Positions 16,650-25,903 of a DNA stretch of 64,000 nt are shown piece after piece; positions within the stretch are counted from its first letter, which is position 1; every line of letters begins with the position of its first letter. The stretch spans positions 1 to 64,000 of the forward strand of contig JAKSSA010000001.1 of the NCBI GenBank assembly GCA_024403335.1, read 5' to 3'. The notes under the pieces are model-generated. The model saw nothing but the letters and a program-made list of their open reading frames with translations. It searched no databases and was not told where the DNA came from. The stretch comes from Lachnospiraceae bacterium. GTDB taxonomy: Bacteria > Bacillota > Clostridia > Lachnospirales > Lachnospiraceae. Made by a program: the position numbers and the translations under genes.

Positions 16650-18605
16650 ATGAAAATCATGTTAAAAGACGGCTCCTTCAAGGAGTACAGCGAAGCAAAG
16701 AGTGTATATGAGATTGCACTCGACATTTCAGAAGGACTTGCACGCATGGCATGTGCAGGTGAGGTTGATGGAAAGGTTGTTGATTTAAGAACTGTAATCG
16801 ACAAGGATGTAACCCTCAACATTATTACAGCAAACGACCCTGCCGCACTTCCGGTTATCCGTCATACAACTTCACATGTATTGGCAGAAGCAGTAAAGAG
16901 ATTGCGCCCTGATGCAAAGGTAACCATTGGACCTAGCATTGAGGATGGGTTTTATTATGATTTCTTAACAGATCCATTTTCTCGCGAAGATTTAGATGCT
17001 TTGGAAGCTGAGATGAAGAAGATTATTAAGGAAGGTAAAGAAATCAGCAGATTTACTCTTCCTCGCGAAGAAGCAATTAAGTTTATGGAAGAAAAGGGTG
17101 AACCTTTCAAGGTTGAGCTTATTAAGGATCTTCCTGAAGATGCTGAGATTTCCTTCTATGATCAGGGTGGATTTACAGATCTTTGCGCAGGCCCTCATCT
17201 TATGAGTACAAAGAACATTAAAGCTTTCAAGCTTATTTCTTCTTCTATGGCATATTGGAGAGGAAAATCAGATCGCGAAAAATTACAGCGTATTTATGGC
17301 ACAGCTTTTAATAAGAAAGAAGAGCTTGAAGCACATTTACAGAAGCTTGAAGATGCAAAGATGAGAGATCACAACAAGCTTGGTCGTGAAATGGGACTTT
17401 TCCTTACAGCAGATGTAATTGGACAGGGACTTCCTCTTTTTACTCCTAAGGGAACAAAGATGATCATGAAATTACAGAGATGGATTGAGGACTTAGAGGA
17501 TAACGAGTGGGGATATGTTCGTACACGTACTCCTTTAATGGCAAAGTCTGATCTTTACAAGATTTCAGGCCATTGGGATCATTATATGGATGGCATGTTC
17601 ATTCTTAATAAGGATGCAGAGGACGGAAAGGAAGTAATGGCTCTTCGTCCCATGACATGTCCTTTCCAGTACTATGTATATATGAATGAACAGAAATCAT
17701 ATCGTGATCTTCCTTACAGAATGAGTGAGACATCAACACTTTTCCGTAATGAGGATTCAGGTGAAATGCATGGTCTTACAAGAGTACGCCAGTTTACTAT
17801 TACAGAAGCACATATTGTTCTTACACCTGAGCAGGCAGAAGAAGAGCTTACACGCTGCGTAGATTTGGCACACTTTGTAATGAAGACACTTGGTATCAAT
17901 GGTGATGTAACCTACAGGCTTTCCAAGTGGGATCCTAATAACAAGGCAAAGTATGAAGGTGATGAAAATTACTGGAATTCAACACAGCAGTATCTTCGTG
18001 ATGTAATGAACAAGAATGGTATTGTATTTACAGAGGAGGATGGCGAAGCAGCCTTCTATGGACCTAAGATTGATATCCAGGCAAAGAATGTATATGGCAA
18101 GGAAGACACAATGGTAACAATTCAGCTTGACTGCTCTGCTGCAGCTAAGTTCGGAATGTACTATATTGATGAACAGGGCAACAAGGCAACACCTTGGATT
18201 ATCCACAGAACATCTATGGGTTGCTATGAAAGAACTCTTGCATGGCTCATTGAACATTATGCAGGCAAATTCCCTACATGGCTTTGCCCTGAACAGGTTC
18301 GTATTCTTACAATTTCTGAAAAATATAATGAATATGCAGAAAAGGTTAAGGCAGAACTTAAGAAGGCTGGTGTTGATGTAACAGTTGACAAGAGATCAGA
18401 AAAGATTGGTTATAAGATCCGCGAGGCACGTCTTGCAAAGCTTCCTTACTGGGTTATTGTTGGTGAGCAGGAGCAGGCTGAAAATCTTGTAAGTGTATCT
18501 TCAAGATTTGCAGGAAACGAAGGCCAGAAGCCGGTAGCAGATTTCGTTGCACAGATTGTTGATGAAATCAAGAACAAAACAATTCGTGAAGAAGTAAATG
18601 AATAA
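16650..18605 (+). CDS. thrS: Threonine--tRNA ligase
   Basis: A 651-residue class II aminoacyl-tRNA synthetase that charges tRNA-Thr in the cytosol, of full family length. Domains in order: TGS (about 1-62), editing/second additional domain with the HxxxH motif (HTTSHVLAEA, then the TDLCAGPH segment with catalytic Cys/His), the catalytic core with class II motifs (RPMTCPFQYYVY, FRNEDSGEMHGLTRVRQFT, and RTSMGCYERTLAWLIEHY), and the anticodon-binding domain (CPEQVRILTISEKYNEYA). The ATG at 16650 follows AGAAAGGAGA; longer open sequence upstream belongs to the T-box leader. Expression should follow threonine starvation through the T-box. Confidence 0.98.
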   Translation: MKIMLKDGSFKEYSEAKSVYEIALDISEGLARMACAGEVDGKVVDLRTVIDKDVTLNIITANDPAALPVIRHTTSHVLAEAVKRLRPDAKVTIGPSIEDGFYYDFLTDPFSREDLDALEAEMKKIIKEGKEISRFTLPREEAIKFMEEKGEPFKVELIKDLPEDAEISFYDQGGFTDLCAGPHLMSTKNIKAFKLISSSMAYWRGKSDREKLQRIYGTAFNKKEELEAHLQKLEDAKMRDHNKLGREMGLFLTADVIGQGLPLFTPKGTKMIMKLQRWIEDLEDNEWGYVRTRTPLMAKSDLYKISGHWDHYMDGMFILNKDAEDGKEVMALRPMTCPFQYYVYMNEQKSYRDLPYRMSETSTLFRNEDSGEMHGLTRVRQFTITEAHIVLTPEQAEEELTRCVDLAHFVMKTLGINGDVTYRLSKWDPNNKAKYEGDENYWNSTQQYLRDVMNKNGIVFTEEDGEAAFYGPKIDIQAKNVYGKEDTMVTIQLDCSAAAKFGMYYIDEQGNKATPWIIHRTSMGCYERTLAWLIEHYAGKFPTWLCPEQVRILTISEKYNEYAEKVKAELKKAGVDVTVDKRSEKIGYKIREARLAKLPYWVIVGEQEQAENLVSVSSRFAGNEGQKPVADFVAQIVDEIKNKTIREEVNE

Positions 18606-18643
18606 AGCAATAAGTCCCCATTTTACAGGATAAATTGATATCT

Positions 18644-18683
18644 ACCCCTTTCACCGGATAAATCTGGTGGAAGGGGTGTTTTT
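18644..18683 (+). terminator. Rho-independent terminator after thrS
   Basis: ACCCCTTTCACC (18644-18655) pairs with GGTGGAAGGGGT (18666-18677) with one G-T pair, followed by GTTTTTA. It lies 38 bp after the thrS stop. The rest of the gap to 18,805 holds a TATAAT at 18723-18728 that may be the -10 of the next operon, but no well-spaced -35 is visible. Confidence 0.85.
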
Positions 18684-18805
18684 ACAATGAAAAAATTATT
18701 GGCTTTGATGGTGCTTTTTGTGTATAATAATGATGTAGTTTGTAAGTAAATAGACAGTTTATAGTGAAACAGTAGAAAATCATAACTAATATGGAGGATT
18801 TTACT

Positions 18806-21631
18806 ATGGGAATGGAACAGTATGAGGCATGGGAAGCTCGTCATAAACATGATGCCCCAGCCAGAGAAAAAGTCATTAAGCTTGGAAGAAAGATTACTGA
18901 CGTGGCAGGACATATTTTAGGAGGTGTAAAGGTGGAGGACCCTGAGTACTGGGGACTTGCAGACATTATTACCGATGAAATGGCTGATATTGGTCTTGCC
19001 ATGAAAAAAAGGCACCCTTATACTTACAAGGAATTACTTAAATTAAATAAAATTACGGCTGATAAGGAGGCTCATTTCAAGGAAGTTTTGGATGAAATGT
19101 GCTATATCGGTCTTTTGGAATATGATTATGGTTATCATTATGACCATAATGGAAGGACAGCACCTCAGACAGAGAGAAGATATATTCTTCCCATGTTTGT
19201 ACCCGGTTCAGCAGAGCTTTTTAATATGGAAGAGTATCCTGATGCCGTAGCAACCGGAAAGACAGAAAACAAACGACTTATGGACCATCCCGATTTGGGC
19301 GCATTCTTTGAAAGAATGACCTATATTCCTCTTGCGGGCATTACACAGATGGTTCCTCCCGGAGGCGCAGGCATCGGAATGCATGTTATCCCTGTTGAAA
19401 AGGCAATTTCCATGGATAACGAGGCAATTGATGTAGAAAAGCTTTCCTATTGGTTATCAAAGTACGAGGGTAAGATTGGTGTTGGACGCTGTTCCTGCCG
19501 TACTTCAAGAAAGGCTATTGGCGACGGATGTGCCGATGATGAATTCGGATGGTGTATCGGAGTAGGTGATTTTGCGGATTATTGTCGCGAAACAGGCAAG
19601 GGTCACGATATCACAAAGGAAGAAGCACTTGCTATTATTAAGCGTGCTGAGGAAAACGGCTTTGTTCATCAGATTACTAATATTGATGGCGAGAACAAAA
19701 TTTTTGGTATTTGTAACTGCAATGTGGAAATCTGTAATGCTCTCAGAACATCACAGCTTTTTAATACTCCTAACATGTCACGTTCTTCCTATGTTGCTCA
19801 TGTAGATGAGAGCAAGTGTGTTGCTTGTGGACGCTGTGTTGAGTACTGCCCTGCAGGTGCTACAAGACTTGGACAGAAGCTTCCTAAGGCTGACGGAACA
19901 AAGGTTAAGTATCCAAAGCAGGAGCTCCCCGATGCAGTTAAGTGGGGACCTGAAAAGTATGATTACAATTACAGGGATAATAACAGAATCAATGTACACG
20001 AAACCGGTACATCACCCTGCAAAACAGCATGTCCGGCACATGTGGCAGTTCAGGGTTATATTAAAAAGGCTTCACAGGGTAAATATCAGGAAGCATTAGC
20101 TTTGATTAAGAGACAGAATCCGTTCCCTGCAGTTTGCGGTGCTGTATGTAACAGAAGATGTGAAGATGCATGTACACGCTGTAAGATTGACCAGTCAGTA
20201 TCTATCGATGCCATTAAGAGATTTATTGCAGAACAGGATCTTAATGCTGAAACAAGGTATATCCCTCCTGTAGTTATTCCTGCAAGTATCCACATGGATC
20301 ATTTTGATGATAAGATTGCCATTATTGGTGGTGGTCCTGCAGGTATGACAGCAGCTTTTTATCTTGCAGAAAAAGGCTATAAGCCTACAGTATTCGAGAA
20401 AAATGCTGAACCGGGCGGTATGCTCAGATATGGTATTCCTTCCTACAAGCTTGACAAGAAGGTTCTTGCCGCTGAAATAGATGTAATGAAGGAAATGGGC
20501 GTAACTGTTAAAACAGGCATTGAGGTTGGTAAGGATATCACTCTTGACGAGCTTAGAAAAGAAGGCTACAAGGCATTTTATATTGCAATTGGCTGTAGCG
20601 CAGGCAGAAGACCTGGTGTTCCTAATGACAATGCCAAGGGAACCTATACAGCTATTGATTATCTTCACGAGGCAAATTGCGGTGATGTTCCATTTAATGG
20701 CAGAGTAGTTGTTGTAGGTGGCGGTAATGTTGCTATTGATGCTTCAAGAGTATCTGCAAGAAGTGGCGCAGCTTCAGTTTACCAGGTTTGCTTAGAGTCA
20801 GAGAAGGAAATGCCTGCATCTTTAGAGGAAATCACAGAAGCAGGAGAAGACGGAGTTAAGATCAAATGCGGTTATGGACCTAAAGAGGTTCTTACAGAGG
20901 ACGGCAAGGTTACAGGAATCGTATTTAAGAAGTGTCTTTCTGTATTTAATGCAGACCATAAGTTTGCTCCTGCCTATGATGAAAATGATACCATAACAAT
21001 TGAATGTGACAGAGTTATTTTTGCTGTAGGTCAGATGTCTGTATGGGGTGATCTTGTAAAGAATGAGTCAGTTGAGTTTAACGGACCTGCTATAAAAGCA
21101 GACAAGCTTACCTTCCAGACAACACAGCCTGATATTTTTGTAGGTGGTGATGTTTATACAGGACCTAAGTTCGCAATTGATGCCATTGCACAGGGCAAGA
21201 TTGCAGCAGAATCCTTACACAGATATGTTCATAACGGACACATGGTTACAGGTCGTAATCGTTGGGAATTCAAAGAGCTTGATAAGGATGATATTCTTGT
21301 TGAAAGCTATGACAGAGCTCCCAAGCAGTTTGAAGGTATTAATGAGGAACTTAAAGGCTCCTTTAAGAACTACAAGCTTACACTTACAGAGGAACAAATT
21401 AAGACAGAAACAGCAAGATGTCTTGGCTGCGGTACAACTGTTATAGATTCAAACAAGTGTATAGGCTGCGGCATATGCACAACAAAGTGCGCTTTTGATG
21501 CTATTACACTTAAGAGAGATAACCCTGAGTGCTCAACAATGGTTGTTGCAGAGGATAAATTTAAGGCTATTATTCCTTACCAGCTTAAGAGAGCAGGAAA
21601 GATTCTTTTAAACAGAAAAAAGGAGCGCTAA
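18806..21631 (+). CDS. Multi-Fe-S FAD-dependent NAD(P)H oxidoreductase (GltD-like)
   Basis: Encodes 941 residues. Order: an N-terminal region (about 1-330) with a Cys-rich CSCRTSRKAIGDGCADDEFG segment and an Fe-S motif (CVACGRCVEYCPAG); a GltD-type N-terminal Fe-S domain (CKTACPAHVAVQGYIKKASQ ... CGAVCNRRCEDAC); an FAD/NAD(P) pyridine-nucleotide-disulfide oxidoreductase core (IIGGGPAGMTAAFYLAEKGY, and VVVVGGGNVAIDASRVSARS); and a C-terminal cluster (CIGCGICTTKCAFDAI). It likely shuttles electrons between NAD(P)H and an Fe-S partner; the acceptor is unknown. ATG 18806 follows GGAGG at 18793-18797, so the ATG at 18791 is not used. It is followed 3 bp later by hypA and clearly shares its operon. 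Confidence 0.85.
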   Translation: MGMEQYEAWEARHKHDAPAREKVIKLGRKITDVAGHILGGVKVEDPEYWGLADIITDEMADIGLAMKKRHPYTYKELLKLNKITADKEAHFKEVLDEMCYIGLLEYDYGYHYDHNGRTAPQTERRYILPMFVPGSAELFNMEEYPDAVATGKTENKRLMDHPDLGAFFERMTYIPLAGITQMVPPGGAGIGMHVIPVEKAISMDNEAIDVEKLSYWLSKYEGKIGVGRCSCRTSRKAIGDGCADDEFGWCIGVGDFADYCRETGKGHDITKEEALAIIKRAEENGFVHQITNIDGENKIFGICNCNVEICNALRTSQLFNTPNMSRSSYVAHVDESKCVACGRCVEYCPAGATRLGQKLPKADGTKVKYPKQELPDAVKWGPEKYDYNYRDNNRINVHETGTSPCKTACPAHVAVQGYIKKASQGKYQEALALIKRQNPFPAVCGAVCNRRCEDACTRCKIDQSVSIDAIKRFIAEQDLNAETRYIPPVVIPASIHMDHFDDKIAIIGGGPAGMTAAFYLAEKGYKPTVFEKNAEPGGMLRYGIPSYKLDKKVLAAEIDVMKEMGVTVKTGIEVGKDITLDELRKEGYKAFYIAIGCSAGRRPGVPNDNAKGTYTAIDYLHEANCGDVPFNGRVVVVGGGNVAIDASRVSARSGAASVYQVCLESEKEMPASLEEITEAGEDGVKIKCGYGPKEVLTEDGKVTGIVFKKCLSVFNADHKFAPAYDENDTITIECDRVIFAVGQMSVWGDLVKNESVEFNGPAIKADKLTFQTTQPDIFVGGDVYTGPKFAIDAIAQGKIAAESLHRYVHNGHMVTGRNRWEFKELDKDDILVESYDRAPKQFEGINEELKGSFKNYKLTLTEEQIKTETARCLGCGTTVIDSNKCIGCGICTTKCAFDAITLKRDNPECSTMVVAEDKFKAIIPYQLKRAGKILLNRKKER

Positions 21632-21634
21632 ATA

Positions 21635-21988
21635 ATGCATGAACTTGGAGTTACGTTTTATATTCTCAAGGATGTAAAAAAGGTTGCCGAGGAAAACGAC
21701 GTTAAAAAGGTTAATTATGTTACGGTAGAGATAGGAGAAGTCTCTACCGTAATTCATGACCAGCTTATTGACTGTTGGAATTGGGCAAGAAAAAAAGAAG
21801 AAGTTACTAAAGAAACTGAAATGAGAATTGAAACTTTGGAGGCTGTTACTTACTGCGAAGATTGTAAAGGTGAGTATCGTACGGTGGAATATGGCAAGAC
21901 TTGTCCTTATTGCGGAAGCGAGCATACCTATCTTTTAAGAGGTAACGAGTTTAATATCAAGGAGATTGGTGTAGATGACGATACTTGA
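21635..21988 (+). CDS. hypA: Hydrogenase maturation nickel metallochaperone HypA
   Basis: A 117-residue protein of the HypA/HybF family, which delivers nickel and binds zinc. It has the family N-terminus MHELG (His2 and Glu3 for nickel) and the zinc ribbon CEDC...CPYCGSE. Length is normal. AAAAAGGAGCG is the ribosome binding site. It overlaps hypB by 14 bp. The usual clients, [NiFe] hydrogenase subunits, are not seen in this window, nor are hypC to hypF. Confidence 0.9.
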   Translation: MHELGVTFYILKDVKKVAEENDVKKVNYVTVEIGEVSTVIHDQLIDCWNWARKKEEVTKETEMRIETLEAVTYCEDCKGEYRTVEYGKTCPYCGSEHTYLLRGNEFNIKEIGVDDDT

Positions 21989-22646
21989 GCTGAAACAGGG
22001 TATTTTTAAAGAAAATGAAGTTACGGCTGATGGCATAAGAGAGGAATTTAAGGCCAAAGGAAAGCTTATGATAAATGTTATGTCATCACCTGGTTCAGGA
22101 AAGACAACGACTTTGGTCAGAACCATCGAACACCTTAAAGGCATTGTCAGGGTTGGGGTTATGGAATGCGATATAGATGCCAGCGTAGATGCAGAAACGA
22201 TTGAAGCAAACGGAGGAAAAGCAATTCAGCTTCATACAGGCGGCATGTGCCACATGGATGCAGCCATGACCAAGCAGGGACTTGATGCCATGGGAATTGA
22301 GGATGTTGATATCTGTTTTATAGAAAATGTGGGAAATTTGGTATGTCCTGCAGAATTTGACACAGGCGCAGCAATAAATGTAACTATTCTTTCTGTTCCG
22401 GAAGGAGATGACAAGCCGGCAAAATATCCTTTGGTATATGAGGTATCAGAGGTTGTGCTTATCAACAAAATGGATGCCATTGAAATATTTGATTTTGATG
22501 TGGAGCTTGCGAAAAAACGAATTCTTGCCTGTAATCCAAATGCGAAGATTTTTTGCATTTCTTCTAAGAAGGATGAGGGCTTTGAGCCTTGGATAGAGTT
22601 CCTTAAAAGTCGTCTTAAAGAAGCGGAGGCAATACAGCATGAGTGA
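21975..22646 (+). CDS. hypB: HypB-type GTPase, first of two
   Basis: A 223-residue SIMIBI GTPase that works with HypA to insert nickel. It has the P-loop VMSSPGSGKTTTLVRTIEHL, the G4 motif NKMD, and the internal metal site with Cys-His (GGMCHMDAAM) and the later Cys (NLVCPAEFDTG). It lacks the His-rich N-terminal nickel store seen in some HypB proteins. ATG 21975 lies inside the 3' end of hypA behind AAGGAGATTGG, so translation is coupled. It is followed by a second copy with an 8-bp overlap. Confidence 0.9.
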   Translation: MTILELKQGIFKENEVTADGIREEFKAKGKLMINVMSSPGSGKTTTLVRTIEHLKGIVRVGVMECDIDASVDAETIEANGGKAIQLHTGGMCHMDAAMTKQGLDAMGIEDVDICFIENVGNLVCPAEFDTGAAINVTILSVPEGDDKPAKYPLVYEVSEVVLINKMDAIEIFDFDVELAKKRILACNPNAKIFCISSKKDEGFEPWIEFLKSRLKEAEAIQHE

Positions 22647-23316
22647 AGTAAAGGTTATTGAGATTCATGAAAATGTATTTAAGGCAAATGATGAGGCTGC
22701 AGACAGACTTAGGAAGAACTTGACCTCGAAGAAGGTATGCATGATAAATGTTATGTCTTCTCCCGGATCAGGTAAAACCACAGCCCTTTCAAAGCTTATT
22801 AATATGCTGAAGACAGAGCTGAATGTTGGAGTGATGGATGTGGATATAAAAACCTCCATGGATGCACAAAAGGTTGCAGATGCCACAGGAGTGCGTTCTT
22901 TACAGATACATAACGGCGGGCTTTGCCATATAGATGCTGAAATGACGGAAAAGGCTATTGAACAGTTTGGTGTTGATGGCCTGGATCTTGTATTTATTGA
23001 GAATATTGGAAATTTAGTGTGTCCTGCAGAATTTGATACAGGTGCGCATAAAAATATCATGTTCCTTTCTGTTCCGGAAGGGGATGACAAGCCGCTTAAG
23101 TATCCTTTAATGTTTAGTGTATGTGATTTGATAATTATTTCCAAAATGGATACAAAGGATTTCTTTGATTTTGATTTGGAGAAGGCTACAAAAAACATTC
23201 GTAAGCTTAACAAAAAAGCGACTATTATTCCTATCAGTGCCAAAACAGGAGAAGGAATGGAAGAACTTGCCAAATGGGTAAAGGCAGAAGTGAAAGAAAT
23301 ATCAGGCAGAGCTTAA
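22639..23316 (+). CDS. hypB: HypB-type GTPase, second tandem paralogue
   Basis: A 225-residue HypB homologue with the same layout as the upstream gene: P-loop VMSSPGSGKTTALSKLINML, metal site GGLCHIDAEM and NLVCPAEFDTG. The G4 motif reads SKMD rather than NKMD, which could change guanine binding. It overlaps the first hypB by ATGAGTGA. Two HypB copies side by side suggest a heterodimer or division of labour, because HypB acts as a metal- and GTP-dependent dimer. This is inference. Confidence 0.88.
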   Translation: MSEVKVIEIHENVFKANDEAADRLRKNLTSKKVCMINVMSSPGSGKTTALSKLINMLKTELNVGVMDVDIKTSMDAQKVADATGVRSLQIHNGGLCHIDAEMTEKAIEQFGVDGLDLVFIENIGNLVCPAEFDTGAHKNIMFLSVPEGDDKPLKYPLMFSVCDLIIISKMDTKDFFDFDLEKATKNIRKLNKKATIIPISAKTGEGMEELAKWVKAEVKEISGRA

Positions 23317-23346
23317 AAAGTCTGTTAAAAAGGTCAAGGAGGAAAT

Positions 23347-23823
23347 ATGTTTCGCAAGATTAGAAGAGTGAAAAATGAGATTGGCATAGAAGATGCGAAG
23401 CTTTTGCTTAAAGAAGGCAAAAGAGCAGCTTTTTCCGTAATCGGTGATGAAGGCTATCCTTATACTGTTCCTATTAATTTTTACTATGATGAGGCAGAAA
23501 ACCGGATTTATTTTCACAGTGCAAAGCAAGGTCACAAGATTGATTCAATAAAGGCAAATGACAAGGTTTGCCTTGCTGTCTGGAACGAAGGCTACAAGGA
23601 CGAAGGAGACTGGGCATACAGAGTTTCAAGCTGTATAGTCTTTGGCAGAGCAAGACTTATTTCTGATCCTGCGATAACCGTTGAGAAGGTGAGAACCTTT
23701 GCAAGAAAGTACTATCCTACCTTTGAAGAAGTGGAAGAAGAAATAGAAAGGGACATAAAAGGTGTACAGCTTGTCGCAATAGACATAGAACATATTTCCG
23801 GCAAGAAAATTCACGAGAAATAA
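23347..23823 (+). CDS. Pyridoxamine 5'-phosphate oxidase-like FMN protein (NimA-like)
   Basis: A 158-residue split-barrel flavin-binding protein. The PNPOx fold is suggested by AAFSVIGDEGYPYTVPINFY and YFHSAKQGHKIDSIKANDKV, as in nitroimidazole-resistance (NimA) type proteins. These bind FMN or related cofactors; substrate is unknown. AAGGAGGAAAT is a strong ribosome binding site. It ends the operon of the Fe-S oxidoreductase and hyp genes, 30 bp after the second hypB, so it may be a redox partner, or a passenger. Confidence 0.8.
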   Translation: MFRKIRRVKNEIGIEDAKLLLKEGKRAAFSVIGDEGYPYTVPINFYYDEAENRIYFHSAKQGHKIDSIKANDKVCLAVWNEGYKDEGDWAYRVSSCIVFGRARLISDPAITVEKVRTFARKYYPTFEEVEEEIERDIKGVQLVAIDIEHISGKKIHEK

Positions 23824-23844
23824 CATACACGAAAATAATGATTA

Positions 23845-23878
23845 AAAGGGCATATCATGGAATATGCCCTTGTTTTTT
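23845..23878. terminator. Bidirectional terminator between the operons
   Basis: AAAGGGCATAT and ATATGCCCTT form a 10-bp stem around a CATGGA loop, with T-run GTTTTTT downstream and A-rich sequence upstream, so it can end both the hyp operon and the convergent membrane gene. Confidence 0.85.
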
Positions 23879-23891
23879 ATGATTTGTTTTA

Positions 23892-25133
23892 TTAATTACC
23901 AGAAGCCGCAAAAAGTTTTGCGATATCATCAGGTGAAAGATTAGCGTTCGGATTTGATAAATCAACGCCGGTTGCATTTAACTTATCGTCAAGAGAAACT
24001 TCGGGTTCTATAGCCGGTTCAGAATTGGAGGCCGCAAAAAGTTTTGCGATATCGTCAGGCGAAAGATTAGCGTTCGGATCTGATAAATCAACACCGGTTG
24101 CATTTAACTTATCGTCAAGAGAAACTTCGGGTTCAGCAACCGGCTCAAAAGCCTGCTCAACCACTGGTTCTGCAGCCGGTTCAGTAGCATCAAATGTGCT
24201 TTCTGCTTCTACGGCATTTATTTCGCTTGAATTGTTTTCAAGGAAAGCTCCGAAATCAAAATTGCTTAAATCAACATCTTCAACTTCATCTTTTAAGGAA
24301 GTTCTCGGACCATCTTCATAGTCTATATCAGTGGGAACGCTCAAATTTGCCATATAAGATCCCATATCAATTCCTGCAACAGTATCAGGTGTGTTGTCAA
24401 TAGGAAATACATTTTCCTGCGAGAAGGAGTCTTTGTCTGCCACTTCGTTTTCTGAAAAATCTATATCCTCATTAAATTCGCTGTATTCATCAGCATTGTC
24501 TTTTGAATGGCTTTTTGGTGATGAAGAAATAGCAATGCTGCCTGAGGATAAATCCTCGAGCATGCCTTTGATTTCGGCAAGCTCATTTTCCAAATTTCCT
24601 ATGCTGTCCTGTAAAATTTCGAGTGCATTGGCGGTATTATTTTCAAGTCTTTGAACATTTTCTTCTCTTGATTTTTCCTGCTGTGAATTTGCTTCTGTAA
24701 AATCTTCTTTGAGCTTATTGAGAATTTCAAGCTTTTCTTCTAAAACGGTCGTATCACTTATCTTTTCATCAATTAAGCGGAAGGCCTTTTCATTTTGCTC
24801 AATGCTGTATTTGATGAGCTTCAAAAGTCCGTTTATATCATTTGAATCCTTTTCAACAACCTTTACCAAAGCCTTCTTTAAATCGTTGATATCCTTTGAT
24901 ATTTTATTGAGACGTTTGTAGGTGCCAAAGATATTGGTCATATCCTTATCGGTGTTTTCATTCACCATCATATAAGCACTTACCAGAACTAAAATTCCAA
25001 AAAGTGCAATCAGCCACCAGGTTGTCTGGTCAAGGGTGATTACAAACAGGAAGAGGAGGAAGGACCATAAAAACATCAGTGTAAATCCGGCCTTTTTCAT
25101 ATTTTCCCATATACTTAACAGTATCTTTTTCAT
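23892..25133 (-). CDS. Coiled-coil membrane protein with C-terminal tandem repeat
   Basis: Encodes 413 residues. Two membrane helices near the N-terminus (residues about 15-60: AGFTLMFLWSFLLFLFVITL, then WWLIALFGILVLVSAYMMVN) precede a long coiled coil at about 70-190 and an acidic low-complexity region. The C-terminus carries two copies of a 42-residue repeat (126 nt apart: starts at 23905 and 24031 on the plus-strand numbering) that each end NANLSPDDIAKLFAAS. I do not recognise a function; it may be a cell-envelope adaptor. ATG 25133 follows GGGAGGTG. It is the only minus-strand gene between 16 kb and 53 kb. Confidence 0.75.
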   Translation of the reverse strand: MKKILLSIWENMKKAGFTLMFLWSFLLFLFVITLDQTTWWLIALFGILVLVSAYMMVNENTDKDMTNIFGTYKRLNKISKDINDLKKALVKVVEKDSNDINGLLKLIKYSIEQNEKAFRLIDEKISDTTVLEEKLEILNKLKEDFTEANSQQEKSREENVQRLENNTANALEILQDSIGNLENELAEIKGMLEDLSSGSIAISSSPKSHSKDNADEYSEFNEDIDFSENEVADKDSFSQENVFPIDNTPDTVAGIDMGSYMANLSVPTDIDYEDGPRTSLKDEVEDVDLSNFDFGAFLENNSSEINAVEAESTFDATEPAAEPVVEQAFEPVAEPEVSLDDKLNATGVDLSDPNANLSPDDIAKLFAASNSEPAIEPEVSLDDKLNATGVDLSNPNANLSPDDIAKLFAASGN

Positions 25134-25291
25134 AGCACCTCCCAAATCTGATAAAATGCTTAAGTAATATTTGTATTATTCTATCATTTTTTCATTTTGA
25201 ATACAAGAATGAAAAATGATGTGTGTTTCCTATTATATTTGACTAAACCTTGATTTTAGGCTATAATTCTATATTTGATAGTGAGGTTATT

Positions 25292-25900
25292 ATGATGAAA
25301 ATATACGTAATAATTGCAAAAAGTGCGACCGGAAAAGATACGATGTTTGAAAAGCTTCTTGCGAATAAAGAGCTTGGTTTAAAGCGTCTTATTATGTATA
25401 CAACACGCCCGATTCGTACCCATGAGACAGATGGTGTCCAATATCATTTTGTTGACGAAGCATTTCTTGAAAAGAACCGCGCTGCCGGAAAAGTGGTTGA
25501 AGAGCGCTGTTACGATACAGTCTTTGGTTTATGGTATTATTTTATTCTTGATGATGAACAGACAAACAAGGATGAAAAATATTTAGTCATTAACACAGCT
25601 TACGGTTTTGATGCAATGGTTAAATACTACGGAAGGGACAAAATCGTACCCATATACCTTGAAATAGGAGCTCTTGAAAGAATTGAAAGAGCTTTAAAGA
25701 GAGAAAAGGCACAGTCGGATATAAATGATCCGGAGGTTGCGAAGAACAAAATTAATGAAATGTGCAGAAGATATTGCGCGGATGAAAAAGATTATAACGA
25801 AGACTTTTTGAAAGAAATCGGAATTGTCAGACATTTTGATGATACGGTTTTGGAAGATTGTTACAAGGAAATATGCGATTTTATTAAAGAAGATAAATAG
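25292..25900 (+). CDS. Guanylate kinase-like nucleoside monophosphate kinase
   Basis: A 202-residue P-loop kinase. It resembles Gmk: IIAKSATGKDTMFEKLL as P-loop, then YTTRPIRTHETDGVQYHFV, which is the GMP-binding segment (TTRPxRxxExDGxxYxFV). The P-loop deviates from GxxxxGK[ST] by having Ala first and Asp after the Lys, so activity should be checked. ATG 25292 follows GTGAGGTT. It occupies the place that tmk holds next to yaaR-holB in Bacillus subtilis. A second, canonical gmk probably exists elsewhere; this is inference. Confidence 0.8.
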   Translation: MMKIYVIIAKSATGKDTMFEKLLANKELGLKRLIMYTTRPIRTHETDGVQYHFVDEAFLEKNRAAGKVVEERCYDTVFGLWYYFILDDEQTNKDEKYLVINTAYGFDAMVKYYGRDKIVPIYLEIGALERIERALKREKAQSDINDPEVAKNKINEMCRRYCADEKDYNEDFLKEIGIVRHFDDTVLEDCYKEICDFIKEDK

Positions 25901-25903
25901 ATA

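Noticed and set aside
20195..20668. Minus-strand frame of 157 codons within the Fe-S oxidoreductase
   Set aside because: Overlaps an intact conserved gene; Cys/Ile-rich shadow text.
22665..23273. Minus-strand frame of 202 codons across the second hypB
   Set aside because: It lies wholly within a well-recognised gene and its translation matches no family.
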